DNA of 64,000 bases from CAZLGM01 sp964623625 (GTDB lineage Bacteria; Desulfobacterota; Desulfobulbia; Desulfobulbales; Desulfocapsaceae), in contig CAZUUJ010000015.1 of NCBI GenBank assembly GCA_964623625.1, positions 1 to 64,000 of the forward strand, written 5' to 3'. Below, piece by piece: positions 52,895 to 61,405 of this stretch. The notes beneath the pieces are model-generated. The model saw nothing but the letters and a program-made list of their open reading frames with translations, was not told the DNA's origin and did not search any database. The translations under genes and the position numbers were made by a program. Position 1 is the stretch's first letter. Each line of letters opens with the position of its first letter.

Positions 52895-53098
52895 CTCAAT
52901 CAAGAGCCTATCTCTACAGACAAGAACAGCGAACATCTGTTTTCAATGAAGTTCTTGAAAGAAAAGCAGATTTTCGGATAGTGTCCACGCTTTTCTATTT
53001 TCAAGGGGTGTACAATCTATTGAAAAGTAGACTCTTTTGTTTGGCCTGGTATTTTGCCAACCTGGCACAGGTAAGACGAGACGGTTGATAACTGAAAT

Positions 53099-54013
53099 CT
53101 ATTTACCATACCGCCGATGGTGAACCGCCATGTCGACCGTGAAAATGGCGAGGGCCAGCCAGATGAGGACAAAGGTCAGCAGCTGGGCCCGGCCGAAGGG
53201 CTCACCATACACAAACACTGCCAGCAGGAAGGAGAAGCTGGGTGCGATATACTGCAGGAGTCCGATGGTGACAAAGTGAATCTTACGAGCGCCTGTGGTA
53301 AACAACAGCAGCGGTAGTGCCGTCATCAGCGCGGCGCACATCAGCAGGATATCGATCCGAGGATTACCCTGCAGAAAAGCTCCGCCGCCATTCACGTTCA
53401 GATAGACCAGGTACGCGGTCGCCGGGATGGACAGCAGCAGGGTCTCGACGGTTAATCCGACCAGGGCGTTTACCGGCGCCACTTTTCGAATCAAACCGTA
53501 GAATCCGAACGAGACTGCCAGAAATAGGGCAGCCCAGGGTAATACCCCGATTTCAATTGTCAGATAGACCACACCGACAATCGCAAAGCAGACCGCAACG
53601 ACCTGTGGTCGCCGCAGTCGTTCGCCCAGCAGCACCATACCGAGCAATACGTTGATCAGCGGGTTGATATAGTACCCCAGGCTGGCCTCCAGGATCCTGC
53701 CGCTGTTGACCGCCCAGATAAACACGAACCAGTTGCTGGAGATCAGGATCGTCGTGACCAGCAGGATCGACAGGGTTCGGCGGTTGGTGACCGCGCTTGT
53801 GAATTCCTGCCAGCGGCCCATCAGGATGACGATCGGCATCAGAAAAGCAAATGACCAGACCATGCGGTGCATCAGTATTTCTAAGGCAGGAACTGCCTGC
53901 AACGTCTTATAATAAATCGGGCTCAGCCCCCAGATCAAGTATGCGCAGACGGCATAGGCGATGCCGGCCGATGCCTGGTCAGGTGGCGATGATGCTTGAG
54001 CAGATGAATTCAT
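53099..54013 (-). CDS. rarD: RarD (EamA/DMT superfamily) transporter
   Basis: A 304-residue membrane protein with about ten helices, two EamA-like halves. The start of the conserved region (GIAYAVCAYLIWGLSPIYYKTLQAVPALEILMHRMVWSFAFL) and YINPLINVLLGMVLLGERLRRPQ...QYIAPSFSFLLAVFVYGEPF mark it as RarD, known as a chloramphenicol-sensitivity protein of uncertain substrate. The gene is visibly richer in G and C, with GC-ending codons, than its neighbours on either side, a sign of transfer from another genome. It ends 200 bases from the MFS gene. Confidence 0.9.
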   Translation of the reverse strand: MNSSAQASSPPDQASAGIAYAVCAYLIWGLSPIYYKTLQAVPALEILMHRMVWSFAFLMPIVILMGRWQEFTSAVTNRRTLSILLVTTILISSNWFVFIWAVNSGRILEASLGYYINPLINVLLGMVLLGERLRRPQVVAVCFAIVGVVYLTIEIGVLPWAALFLAVSFGFYGLIRKVAPVNALVGLTVETLLLSIPATAYLVYLNVNGGGAFLQGNPRIDILLMCAALMTALPLLLFTTGARKIHFVTIGLLQYIAPSFSFLLAVFVYGEPFGRAQLLTFVLIWLALAIFTVDMAVHHRRYGK

Positions 54014-54659
54014 TGCAATTGGCTGGTCGGTTCAGCGTTTGACCATCAGACAGACTGGCCGAGGGTACCAAGGCGCCACCATAAACTATTTACGGTGGTG
54101 AATAAACCATTTTTGTGAAGGAATAGGAAAAGATCCTTCACGGTCATAATACGAAGATCTGCGGTCGGTTGTCGTTTGTAAGTTTGACAAGGATCTATAG
54201 TCCCGATGGCAACCACTGTGAATACCAAGCCTGGGCACTATCATGAGGCGACAATTTTTGGTTTCGTCATCTCAGTTCTGCTCGTGCTGGGAAGGGGATG
54301 AAAAGGAAATTTCTATCACCTCCTGTCACGATTCACTTCATATTCACAATCAATTTCTGGGTGGATAATTTCTTCTGGTCAGGTCCATGAGTAAAAGAAG
54401 CTTACACGGGCCCTCATCGAGCTGACAGCATACGTTCGGAAATTTGATTTCAGGGGAATACCAGGCCAGATAGTGGCGATAACTAAATGAGGAGTTGATA
54501 GTATTGTACCAATGGTGTTTTGCAGTATTATAAATGGAGCATTATGTGTATTGGTTTAATATATTGTTACTTTAAGCTTGTTAGAGATCTTCTTTTCCTC
54601 GGTGCGTACGCAAAAATAGGAAATGATACACAAAGAGAAATCAAGAAAATGATGCAGAT
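54014..54659. other. Intergenic region with repeat copy C
   Basis: About 650 bases between the divergent rarD and P-type ATPase genes. It contains a partial copy of the dispersed leader repeat (54243-54320). The remaining AT-rich 300 bases before the ATPase show no clear promoter. Confidence 0.5.
54243..54320 (+). repeat. Dispersed leader repeat, partial copy C
   Basis: TCATGAGGCGACAATTTTTGGTTTC, given in part, followed by ATCTCAGTTCTGCTCGTG and GGGAAGGGGATGAAAAG with CTATCACC, parallels 49173-49250. The operator/promoter part of copies A and B is missing here. Confidence 0.6.
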
Positions 54660-57398
54660 ATGGAAACACTAAAGAAAAATGATGTAAACAATGATGGAGC
54701 GCTCTCCTGGCATGCCATGACTGTGGAAGAGGTCTGGAGCAAACTACAAGCCTCTGAGCAAGGATTAACTGCTGAAGAGGTAGAGAAGCGTCTTGCACAA
54801 TACGGCCTAAACCTTTTGCCCCCCCCACCAAAGAAGAGCCCGTTTCTTCGTTTTCTCCTTCAGTTCCATAACATTCTGATCTATGTCCTTCTCGGAGCTG
54901 CTCTTATTACGATACTATTGGCAGATTGGGTAGATGCAATTGTAATTATTGGCGTGGTTTTTATAAATGCTGTGATTGGTTTTATACAGGAGGGTAAAGC
55001 CGAAAGAGCTGTTGATGCCATACGAGGGATTTTGTCCCATGAGGCGATGGTAATACGAAATGGGCGAAAAAGTGTTGTCAAGGTAGAAAACCTTGTTCCT
55101 GGAGACGTGGTTTTTCTGCAATCCGGTGATAAAGTTCCTGCTGATCTTCGGCTATTTCGGACCAAAGATTTAAGAGTTGAGGAAGCTGCTCTCACCGGTG
55201 AATCAGTACCGGTCGATAAATCAATTCAGCAAGTGGAAAATAAGGTTTCCATTGGAGACCGAAACTGCATGGCATACTCAGGCACATTGGTGAGTTACGG
55301 CCAAGGTACCGGTATGGTAGTGGAAACTGGACAAAAGACAGAATTGGGCAAAGTGAGCGCTCTTCTTTCCAAAGTGGAAACTCTTGAAACCAGACTCACC
55401 CAACAAATGGACGAGTTCAGCAAATGGCTTACAGGCGCAATTACTGTTTTGGCTCTCGGGACACTGGTATTTGGATTAACAATTCGAAACTATTCTTTTT
55501 CTGACATTTTCTTTGCCAGTGTTGCTTTAGCGGTTGCAGCAATTCCTGAAGGTCTTCCTGCCATAATCACCATTACACTGGCACTTGGTGTGCAGAGGAT
55601 GGCAAAGGAAAACGCTATCATACGGCGTTTGCCTGCAGTGGAAACTTTAGGATCAGTCACCGTAATCTGCTCAGACAAAACAGGCACTCTGACCAGGAAT
55701 GAGATGACTGTGACAACACTTGTTACTGCAGAAGACGTTTATCTGGTCGATGGTGTTGGATATGATCCGCATGGCGGTTTTGTTAAAAATGATCAGGTGA
55801 TAAATCCCGATGAAGACCCCCTGCTCACTGAAATTGCCAGGGCTGCAATTCTATGCAATGAGGGTAGTTTGACGCAAAATGAAGATGGCTGGACCGTTCA
55901 GGGAGATCCAACTGATGGGGCCTTGATTACCTTAGCTATGAAAGCAGGCCAGAATGGAGACTTCTGTAATAAGGAATACCCTCGTACCGACACTATCCCT
56001 TTCGAGTCAGAGCATAAATTCATGGCAACTCTTCATCACGACCACGCCGGACACGGTTTTGTTTACCTGAAAGGTGCTCCTGAACGGGTGATTGAGATGT
56101 GCAGCCGCCAACGTTCAGGAGGCCAAGACATTCCTATCGATCAATCATTCTGGCTGGGGGAAATAGAGATGATTGCCAGCCAAGGTATGAGAACACTGGC
56201 AATTGCATCACTTGCTGTGGGAGAAAAACGGGAATTGAAATTTGATGATGTAAGAACAGGAGGTCTCACCTTACTTGGTGTGTTTGGTCTGATTGATCCC
56301 CCTCGGAAAGATGCTATTGGTGCTGTCGCCGATTGTGAAAAAGCTGGAATAGGGGTGAAGATGATTACTGGTGATCATGCCCTTACTGCCGCAGCGATCG
56401 GTGAGCAGATTGGCCTTAAAAAGACCGATGAAAAGGTTACAGGCCAGGTTCTGGAAACAATGAGTGATGAAGAGTTGCGATTTCAAGTCATGAAAAGCGA
56501 TATTTTTGCCAGGGTAAGTCCTGAGCATAAACTTAGACTGGTTAAGGCATTGCAGGCAAATGGAGACGTTGCTGCAATGACAGGAGACGGCGTTAATGAT
56601 GCTCCTGCTCTGAAGCGTTCAGATGTTGGAGTGGCAATGGGCATGAAAGGTACTGAAGCAGCCAAAGAGGCAGCTGAGATGGTACTGGCTGATGATAATT
56701 TTACTTCAATTGCCCATGCGGTAAAGGAAGGCAGAACGGTTTATGATAATATTAAGAAGACTCTTGCCTTTATCCTGCCAACAAATGGAGCTCAGGCAGG
56801 TATAATTATAGCCTCGATCATGCTTGGAATTTCTTTGCCCATTACGCCTTTACAGATTCTGTGGATCAATATGGTAACGGCTGTAACCCTTGGGCTTTCT
56901 TTGGCTTTTGAACCACCTGAAGGCGATGTGATGAAGCGTCCCCCTCGTCTTCCCGGGGAACCGCTTCTTACATATTTGCTTGTGTGGCGGATTATTTTCA
57001 TATCCGCAATTATGGTAATAGGGACATTGGGACTTTTCCTGTGGGACCAATCCCATGGTGAAACCTTGGAGATGGCACGAACAACTGCGGTAAATACACT
57101 TATCTTTTTCCAGATTTTCTATCTGTTTAACACGAGATATATTCGTTCTCCTGTGTTTTCAAAAGAAGGTTTAACCGGGAATCGAGCCGTTCTCATTGCC
57201 GTATTTTCGATAATTATTCTGCAGATTCTATTGACCTATATGCCTTTTATGCAGAATATATTCGGCACAGCAGCGATTCCATTGGGGGACTGGGTGCGCC
57301 TGATAATTTTTACAATAATGGTCTTTGTCCTGGTAGAGATTGAAAAAATTATATTGATGAGAATTGAGGCCCAGAAAATAAGAGCTCAAGGAAATTGA
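54660..57398 (+). CDS. P-type cation-transporting ATPase (P2A-like)
   Basis: A 912-residue P-type ATPase with cation ATPase N-terminal domain (20-90), actuator with LTGES, P-domain DKTGTLT (Asp339) and TGDGVNDAPAL, and ten hydrophobic segments. M4 has AAIPEGLPA, as in Ca2+/Mn2+ and Na+/H+-type P2 pumps. M6 reads LWINMVTAVTLGLSLAFEP: the NxxTD of calcium pumps is NxxTA here, so the transported cation is not certainly calcium. This AFEPPEGDVMKRPPR ending is common in bacterial P2-type pumps of uncertain ion. Start ATG 54660 has no strong ribosome site. Confidence 0.9.
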   Translation: METLKKNDVNNDGALSWHAMTVEEVWSKLQASEQGLTAEEVEKRLAQYGLNLLPPPPKKSPFLRFLLQFHNILIYVLLGAALITILLADWVDAIVIIGVVFINAVIGFIQEGKAERAVDAIRGILSHEAMVIRNGRKSVVKVENLVPGDVVFLQSGDKVPADLRLFRTKDLRVEEAALTGESVPVDKSIQQVENKVSIGDRNCMAYSGTLVSYGQGTGMVVETGQKTELGKVSALLSKVETLETRLTQQMDEFSKWLTGAITVLALGTLVFGLTIRNYSFSDIFFASVALAVAAIPEGLPAIITITLALGVQRMAKENAIIRRLPAVETLGSVTVICSDKTGTLTRNEMTVTTLVTAEDVYLVDGVGYDPHGGFVKNDQVINPDEDPLLTEIARAAILCNEGSLTQNEDGWTVQGDPTDGALITLAMKAGQNGDFCNKEYPRTDTIPFESEHKFMATLHHDHAGHGFVYLKGAPERVIEMCSRQRSGGQDIPIDQSFWLGEIEMIASQGMRTLAIASLAVGEKRELKFDDVRTGGLTLLGVFGLIDPPRKDAIGAVADCEKAGIGVKMITGDHALTAAAIGEQIGLKKTDEKVTGQVLETMSDEELRFQVMKSDIFARVSPEHKLRLVKALQANGDVAAMTGDGVNDAPALKRSDVGVAMGMKGTEAAKEAAEMVLADDNFTSIAHAVKEGRTVYDNIKKTLAFILPTNGAQAGIIIASIMLGISLPITPLQILWINMVTAVTLGLSLAFEPPEGDVMKRPPRLPGEPLLTYLLVWRIIFISAIMVIGTLGLFLWDQSHGETLEMARTTAVNTLIFFQIFYLFNTRYIRSPVFSKEGLTGNRAVLIAVFSIIILQILLTYMPFMQNIFGTAAIPLGDWVRLIIFTIMVFVLVEIEKIILMRIEAQKIRAQGN

Positions 57399-57804
57399 TC
57401 TATAATCAAGAAGGTTTTTTGATTAAGGTAATGGTAAATCATAACCATTACGCAAAATGGCAACCCCACATACACTCTTTGGTTACCGTCGGTCTGCTTC
57501 TTCCCTCGGGTACATTTGATGTCATGCCTTGCTCTTGCGTGAAGCCGCTGGCTAAAATATTCCGAGTGAACATGTTGAAAATGCAAAAAAAGGAAGATCT
57601 CATTGTTGACAATTCCGTGTGGATAAAAAAGGCGATTCCAGAGGTCTGATGGCTCTTGGTCAAAAGAAGCCCGTTTTCACTTTCTAAACTGCATTATCAT
57701 GAAAACAATGGCATGGTCACATACCATTCAAAGATGTCACATGGGAACAACAAAAAGAAATTTGCTGTCATGAACGCTGGGGTAGTGCTTGTTTTTTGGA
57801 TCCA

Positions 57805-58180
57805 AACGATTTTTCTATGAGCCTTTGATGACGCCCGGAGTCTACCAGCAGTCGCTTACCTGGCCCGGTTATGAAAGAGGAAATGTCAGGTCTGATTAAT
57901 CTTTCAGTACTGTGATCGAGTCGTTTAACCACCACTGCGCACCAGCATCGTTGAGATGTTTATGCCCTTTATTTATCGATATCGCCCAACATAGTCATAT
58001 TGACAGTAAATTGTCAGGATTGTATCCTTTCTTGACATGATAAGGGACTTTTTAGGTTTGATGGTGTGAGAGGGAGTTTTCAGGGACGGATGAGACAGTC
58101 AAATCAAGGATTGTTGTCCCTGTTTTACCTCATCGGGCGCCAATTGCCGGTTTCGGAATCTCAGTTCTTCTCGTGTGGTT
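57805..58180 (+). repeat. Dispersed leader repeat, copy B
   Basis: Aligns with 48868-49220 in the same order and orientation, with about 25 additional bases near 57835. The match covers the promoter (58000-58028), GAGAGGGAGTTTTCAGGGACGGATG and CCGGTTTCGGAATCTCAGTT. Both copies precede a gene on the same strand. Confidence 0.75.
58000..58028 (+). promoter_or_regulatory. Promoter with embedded operator, CFA-synthase-like gene
   Basis: TTGACA (58000-58005), 17-base spacer, TATCCT (58023-58028), with TGACA-N6-TGTCA (58001-58016) covering the -35 and spacer. Predicted leader about 270 bases. The best of three matching sites. Confidence 0.7.
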
Positions 58181-58301
58181 CATATCAGGTTCCCGGCCAT
58201 GACTCTTAGGGTGCTTTCCATGGTCTGCTGGCAGGCTTTTCCCTTTGGTTGAAAAAGACACCGTCTTACGAACATCCGAAGTACAAGATGGAAGGTGAAC
58301 A

Positions 58302-59582
58302 ATGAGCAAGCGCATCCGAAGCCTACGTGTAAAAAAGAAGAGACGGTATCACAAAGTAACCCATAAGTGTTGTAAGAGGGTTTTGTTCAAGATTTTTTCA
58401 GAACTCCAATTCGGTCAACTGACCATTAATAATAAGGGCAAGGTATACGAATTCGGCGACATCAACAAACAGTCGGGTATAACCGCAACGGCTTCTATAC
58501 ATGATCCAAGGTTCTTTTTTGATATGCTGTTTAAAGGCAGCTTGGGAGCTGCCGAGTCATACATGAAAGGATACTGGACAACTGACAACCTGACAGAAGT
58601 GATACGGATTTTTGCGGCAAATACCGATTTGTTGAATCGAAAACTTGATATGGGCTGGTCAAGAATGGCCGCCCCGATCTTGCTCACATTTCATTATTTT
58701 CGTAAAAATACACAGAGGGGAAGCAAGAAAAATATCGTTGCCCACTACGATCTCAGTAACGATTTTTTTAAACTATTCCTGGATAAGAGTATGGGGTACT
58801 CATGCGGAATATTTGAACATAAGGACAGTACCCTGCACGAGGCACAAATAGCTAAGTTTGATCGCTTGTGCAAAAAACTATGGTTAAGGGAGAAAGATCA
58901 CGTCGTCGAGATAGGCGGCGGTTGGGGTGGTTTTGCCAGGCATGCCGCAGAGAAATATGGCTGCCGTGTGACAACAACGACAATTTCAGAAGAGCAGTAT
59001 AATTATATGAACGAGCTGTTTGCCCAAAAGCGCCTTTCTGATCAAATACAGGTCTTAAAAAAAGATTACCGCAAACTTACAGGCAAGTTCGACAAGCTTG
59101 TCTCGATCGAAATGATTGAAGCGGTCGGGCATCATTATTTTGATACCTTCTTCAAGTGCTGTTGTAATTTATTGAAACCGGATGGATTGATGGGATTACA
59201 GGCAATCACAATACCTGATCACGAGTTCAAGCGACACAAACATTCAGTTGATTTCATTAAGCGATATATTTTCCCTGGGAGCTGCATTCCTTCTGTAGCA
59301 GCAATGATGAAAAGTATTGCCAGAAAAACAGATCTGCGACTGATCCATTTCGAAGACATAACACCCCATTATGCCCGAACCCTGCGTTTATGGCGGGAAC
59401 GATATTTAGACAATATTGAAGAAGTAAAAGAAATGGGATTTTCTGAAAGTTTTATCAGGATGTGGGAGTTTTATCTTGCATGCTGTGAAGGCGGTTTCGA
59501 GGAACGGTATAACGGTGATGTCCATATGATTTTCAGCAGACCGCGATGCCGGCCGTCACCAATATTGCCTCCCCTTGACTAG
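58302..59582 (+). CDS. cfa: Cyclopropane-fatty-acid-synthase-like methyltransferase
   Basis: A 426-residue SAM-dependent enzyme. The very basic N-terminus (SKRIRSLRVKKKRRYHK) precedes a CFA-type lipid-binding domain (about 25-125; DPRFFFDMLFKGSLGAAESYMKGYWTTDNLTEVI). The catalytic domain has IVAHYDLSNDFFKLFLDKSMGYSCGIF, SAM site VVEIGGGWGGFARHAAEKYGCRVTTTTIS, SIEMIEAVGHHYFDTFF, and DFIKRYIFPGSCIPS. These features match cyclopropane fatty acid synthases, which methylate phospholipid double bonds under stress, though related enzymes make other lipid modifications. AAGGTGAACA precedes ATG. It has the long leader shared with the LarA-like gene. Confidence 0.87.
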   Translation: MSKRIRSLRVKKKRRYHKVTHKCCKRVLFKIFSELQFGQLTINNKGKVYEFGDINKQSGITATASIHDPRFFFDMLFKGSLGAAESYMKGYWTTDNLTEVIRIFAANTDLLNRKLDMGWSRMAAPILLTFHYFRKNTQRGSKKNIVAHYDLSNDFFKLFLDKSMGYSCGIFEHKDSTLHEAQIAKFDRLCKKLWLREKDHVVEIGGGWGGFARHAAEKYGCRVTTTTISEEQYNYMNELFAQKRLSDQIQVLKKDYRKLTGKFDKLVSIEMIEAVGHHYFDTFFKCCCNLLKPDGLMGLQAITIPDHEFKRHKHSVDFIKRYIFPGSCIPSVAAMMKSIARKTDLRLIHFEDITPHYARTLRLWRERYLDNIEEVKEMGFSESFIRMWEFYLACCEGGFEERYNGDVHMIFSRPRCRPSPILPPLD

Positions 59583-59916
59583 TGGTTATCAGAAACGAAT
59601 GGATTTGAAATATCGGGTCCCGATAGATTTCATATTGGGTCAACAGTGGATATTCGCAGTATTGCCTTATAGGGCTAGCAAGAGCAATAATCCCAACAAG
59701 AGATAACCCGATCATTGCAATGAGTTAGATGAATAGGAAAGATTTTTTTTACTTAAGACTGCCTCCAAATGAGATATTCATATCGCTCCAGCCAACAAGA
59801 GCTTCCCGGTAAAAAAAAAGTACCAAAAAAAAGGCTCCACCTTTTGTCAACACATCAAGGGGTGGAGCCTTTTATTAGAAGTTAATTAGTAGGTTAAGCC
59901 ACAAATGTGCTCGCCA
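59583..59916. other. Convergent intergenic region
   Basis: About 330 bases between the CFA-synthase-like gene and the outer-membrane gene. Apart from the terminator at 59831-59871 nothing recognisable is present. Confidence 0.5.
59831..59871 (-). terminator. Bidirectional terminator
   Basis: AAGGCTCCACC (59831-59841) pairs perfectly with GGTGGAGCCTT (59861-59871). A-rich and T-rich flanks on both sides make it work in both directions; it ends the outer-membrane gene (stop at 59917). Confidence 0.87.
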
Positions 59917-60876
59917 TTAAAAGTTGAATCTCAAACCAGCACCGAAACGACCGAATTCGTCGAATTCATCCATTTCATCAACAGCTGATCGAAACTCAAT
60001 AAAGATAGATGAGTTAAAACCATCAGGCTCACCGAAAATCCTAGCGCCCAAGTTTACAATAACATCCAGATCGCTATCCTCTTGGCTGAGATCGTCATCT
60101 CCAGAGGTTATCCAACCACCGAGACCAACACCGATAAACATTCCTGAGGACCATTTGTAATTTGCCAGAACATCTATGAGCAATGCACTCTCACCATCTT
60201 CACCGTTTAAATGTATTGCGCCACCAACCATTCCAATGAGTGAGAAGTTTTCCGTGAACTCATACTCGATCCCGCCTCTGACAACGATATAATTTGCCGG
60301 ATCAAGTTGATGCAAGAATCCAACATCAAAAAGGAACGGATTTTTAGCTGCCTTTACAGGAGGTGGTGGTACGGCAGGTGCTTCAACCACTGGAGGCGCC
60401 ACCGGCTTAGGAGGTGCAGGAACAGGATTTATTGCCATTAACGTTATATTTCCACATACAGGTGGAACCACGAAGGTGTATCGTTTTCCATTGTAGTCCA
60501 CAAAGAATTCATAGGCGGTAAAAGGCTCATCCGATTCCCAAACAACTTTCTTATCAATACGTACCGGTCCCTTACCTCCCCTTCTGTAAAACATCCAATG
60601 AAAAGTTTGGCCCTTGTGATACTTCTTCGTCGTAATCTCAGCTTTCGGTAATTGCAAAATAAATGCATCAGCAATTTCACCATGTCCAGCCTTAACAAAA
60701 CCAGCTTTCACATCCTTCTGGTTATTCTTTACCATGTTTTTCAGATCATCAACTGAAGTCAGTGGTGGCTTGTAAAACGGATTTTCCCCTATCTTTGAGA
60801 TTGCAAATACAGAATGCGCAGTGCAAACTGTCAAGAAGAAAACAAGGGCGATGGATGAAACAAGTCTCAGCTTCAT
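59917..60876 (-). CDS. Outer-membrane beta-barrel protein, OprF/OmpA N-domain-like
   Basis: A 319-residue precursor: signal peptide (KLRLVSSIALVFFLTVCTAHSVFA), an unfamiliar 120-residue periplasmic-type domain (DDLKNMVKNNQKDVKAGFVKAGHGEIADAFILQLPKAE...VWESDEPFTAYEFFVDYNGKRYTFVVPPVCGNITLMAI), a Pro/Ala/Val linker (about 152-175) and an eight-strand-like barrel (176-319) ending FGAGLRFNF with terminal Phe. The barrel resembles OmpA/OprF N-terminal domains; the peptidoglycan-binding C-domain is absent. The linker sits before the barrel, the reverse of OmpA. AAGGAGAGG precedes ATG. A promoter of the shared type lies about 330 bases upstream. Confidence 0.78.
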   Translation of the reverse strand: MKLRLVSSIALVFFLTVCTAHSVFAISKIGENPFYKPPLTSVDDLKNMVKNNQKDVKAGFVKAGHGEIADAFILQLPKAEITTKKYHKGQTFHWMFYRRGGKGPVRIDKKVVWESDEPFTAYEFFVDYNGKRYTFVVPPVCGNITLMAINPVPAPPKPVAPPVVEAPAVPPPPVKAAKNPFLFDVGFLHQLDPANYIVVRGGIEYEFTENFSLIGMVGGAIHLNGEDGESALLIDVLANYKWSSGMFIGVGLGGWITSGDDDLSQEDSDLDVIVNLGARIFGEPDGFNSSIFIEFRSAVDEMDEFDEFGRFGAGLRFNF

Positions 60877-61199
60877 AAGAGTACCTCTCCTTTCCAGACA
60901 TTAAAGGTTAATACAACTATTTATTCTATGGAAGTCGCTCTCCTCCTCCAGAATACTTGCTGCTCTTACAACAAGCAGCAAAGGAACCAGGAAATGGCAT
61001 TCTCATTCCCGGCATCTTAGGAGAAGTTGCCGTCAGTCACCAGATGACCCAAACAGAAAGTGAGTCATTGAATCAAGCACTCTGCTTCTGATAAATAATA
61101 AGCGAAAAGATGAAGATGGTACTTGTTCAAAGTGATGCATCCGACCCTAAAAAACCCTCTCCGGTCATCGGATCTAATGTGATCCTTATAACATATAAA

Positions 61200-61228
61200 A
61201 AGATACAATTCTGACATGTTAATGTCAA
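61200..61228 (-). promoter_or_regulatory. Promoter with embedded operator, outer-membrane barrel gene
   Basis: On the minus strand: TTGACA (61228-61223), 17-base spacer, TATCTT (61205-61200), with TGACA-N6-TGTCA (61227-61212). As in copies A and B, CATA precedes TTGACA and ATTGTA precedes the end of the -10. The leader to ATG 60876 is about 320 bases and shares the GAGAGGG...TTTT-AGGG-CGGATG block with copy B. Confidence 0.68.
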
Positions 61229-61328
61229 TATGGGTCTATTTAATGAGATGAAAAACCGCATTGAGAAGGAATTGGTCTTAAAGGTCATAAAGGTTTAGGG
61301 GTCAAGTCTGCTTTTAACTTTTAAATTT

Positions 61329-61395
61329 TTCCTCCGGTTTCAAAAACCCAATACTGGTCAAGTGGGGGAGGGGAAAAAAAGCAATTACTTATCAC
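61329..61395 (+). repeat. Dispersed leader repeat, partial copy D
   Basis: CCTCCGGTTTCAAAAACCCA followed by GTGGGGGAGGGGAAAAAAAG, given in part, and TTACTTATCAC parallels 49185-49250. It is plus-oriented and lies just beyond the hypB stop codon, so unlike A and B it does not lead into a gene. Confidence 0.55.
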
Positions 61396-61405
61396 TTCTT
61401 TTACA

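Larger units (their letters stand above)
57399..58301. other. Long intergenic region with repeat copy B and promoter
   Basis: About 900 bases between the ATPase and CFA-synthase-like gene. It contains repeat copy B (57805-58180) with a promoter/operator (58000-58028). An open frame at 57395-57649 (TTG start) was seen but lacks protein-like features. Confidence 0.55.
60877..61405. other. Intergenic region with promoter E and repeat copy D
   Basis: About 530 bases between the outer-membrane gene and hypB. It contains the minus-strand promoter/operator (61200-61228), a matching leader block (AGGGTTTTTTAGGGTCGGATG on the minus strand near 61155), and a plus-oriented partial repeat at 61329-61395. 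No gene is supported. Confidence 0.55.

Noticed and set aside
57395..57649. 84-codon frame directly after the P-type ATPase
   Set aside because: It starts at TTG, lacks a ribosome site and has no protein-like pattern; its sequence character is that of the surrounding intergenic DNA.
48868..58180. Repeat copies as insertion-sequence remnants
   Set aside because: No transposase-like frame or terminal inverted repeat was found; conservation of promoter and leader and placement before genes fit a regulatory element better.
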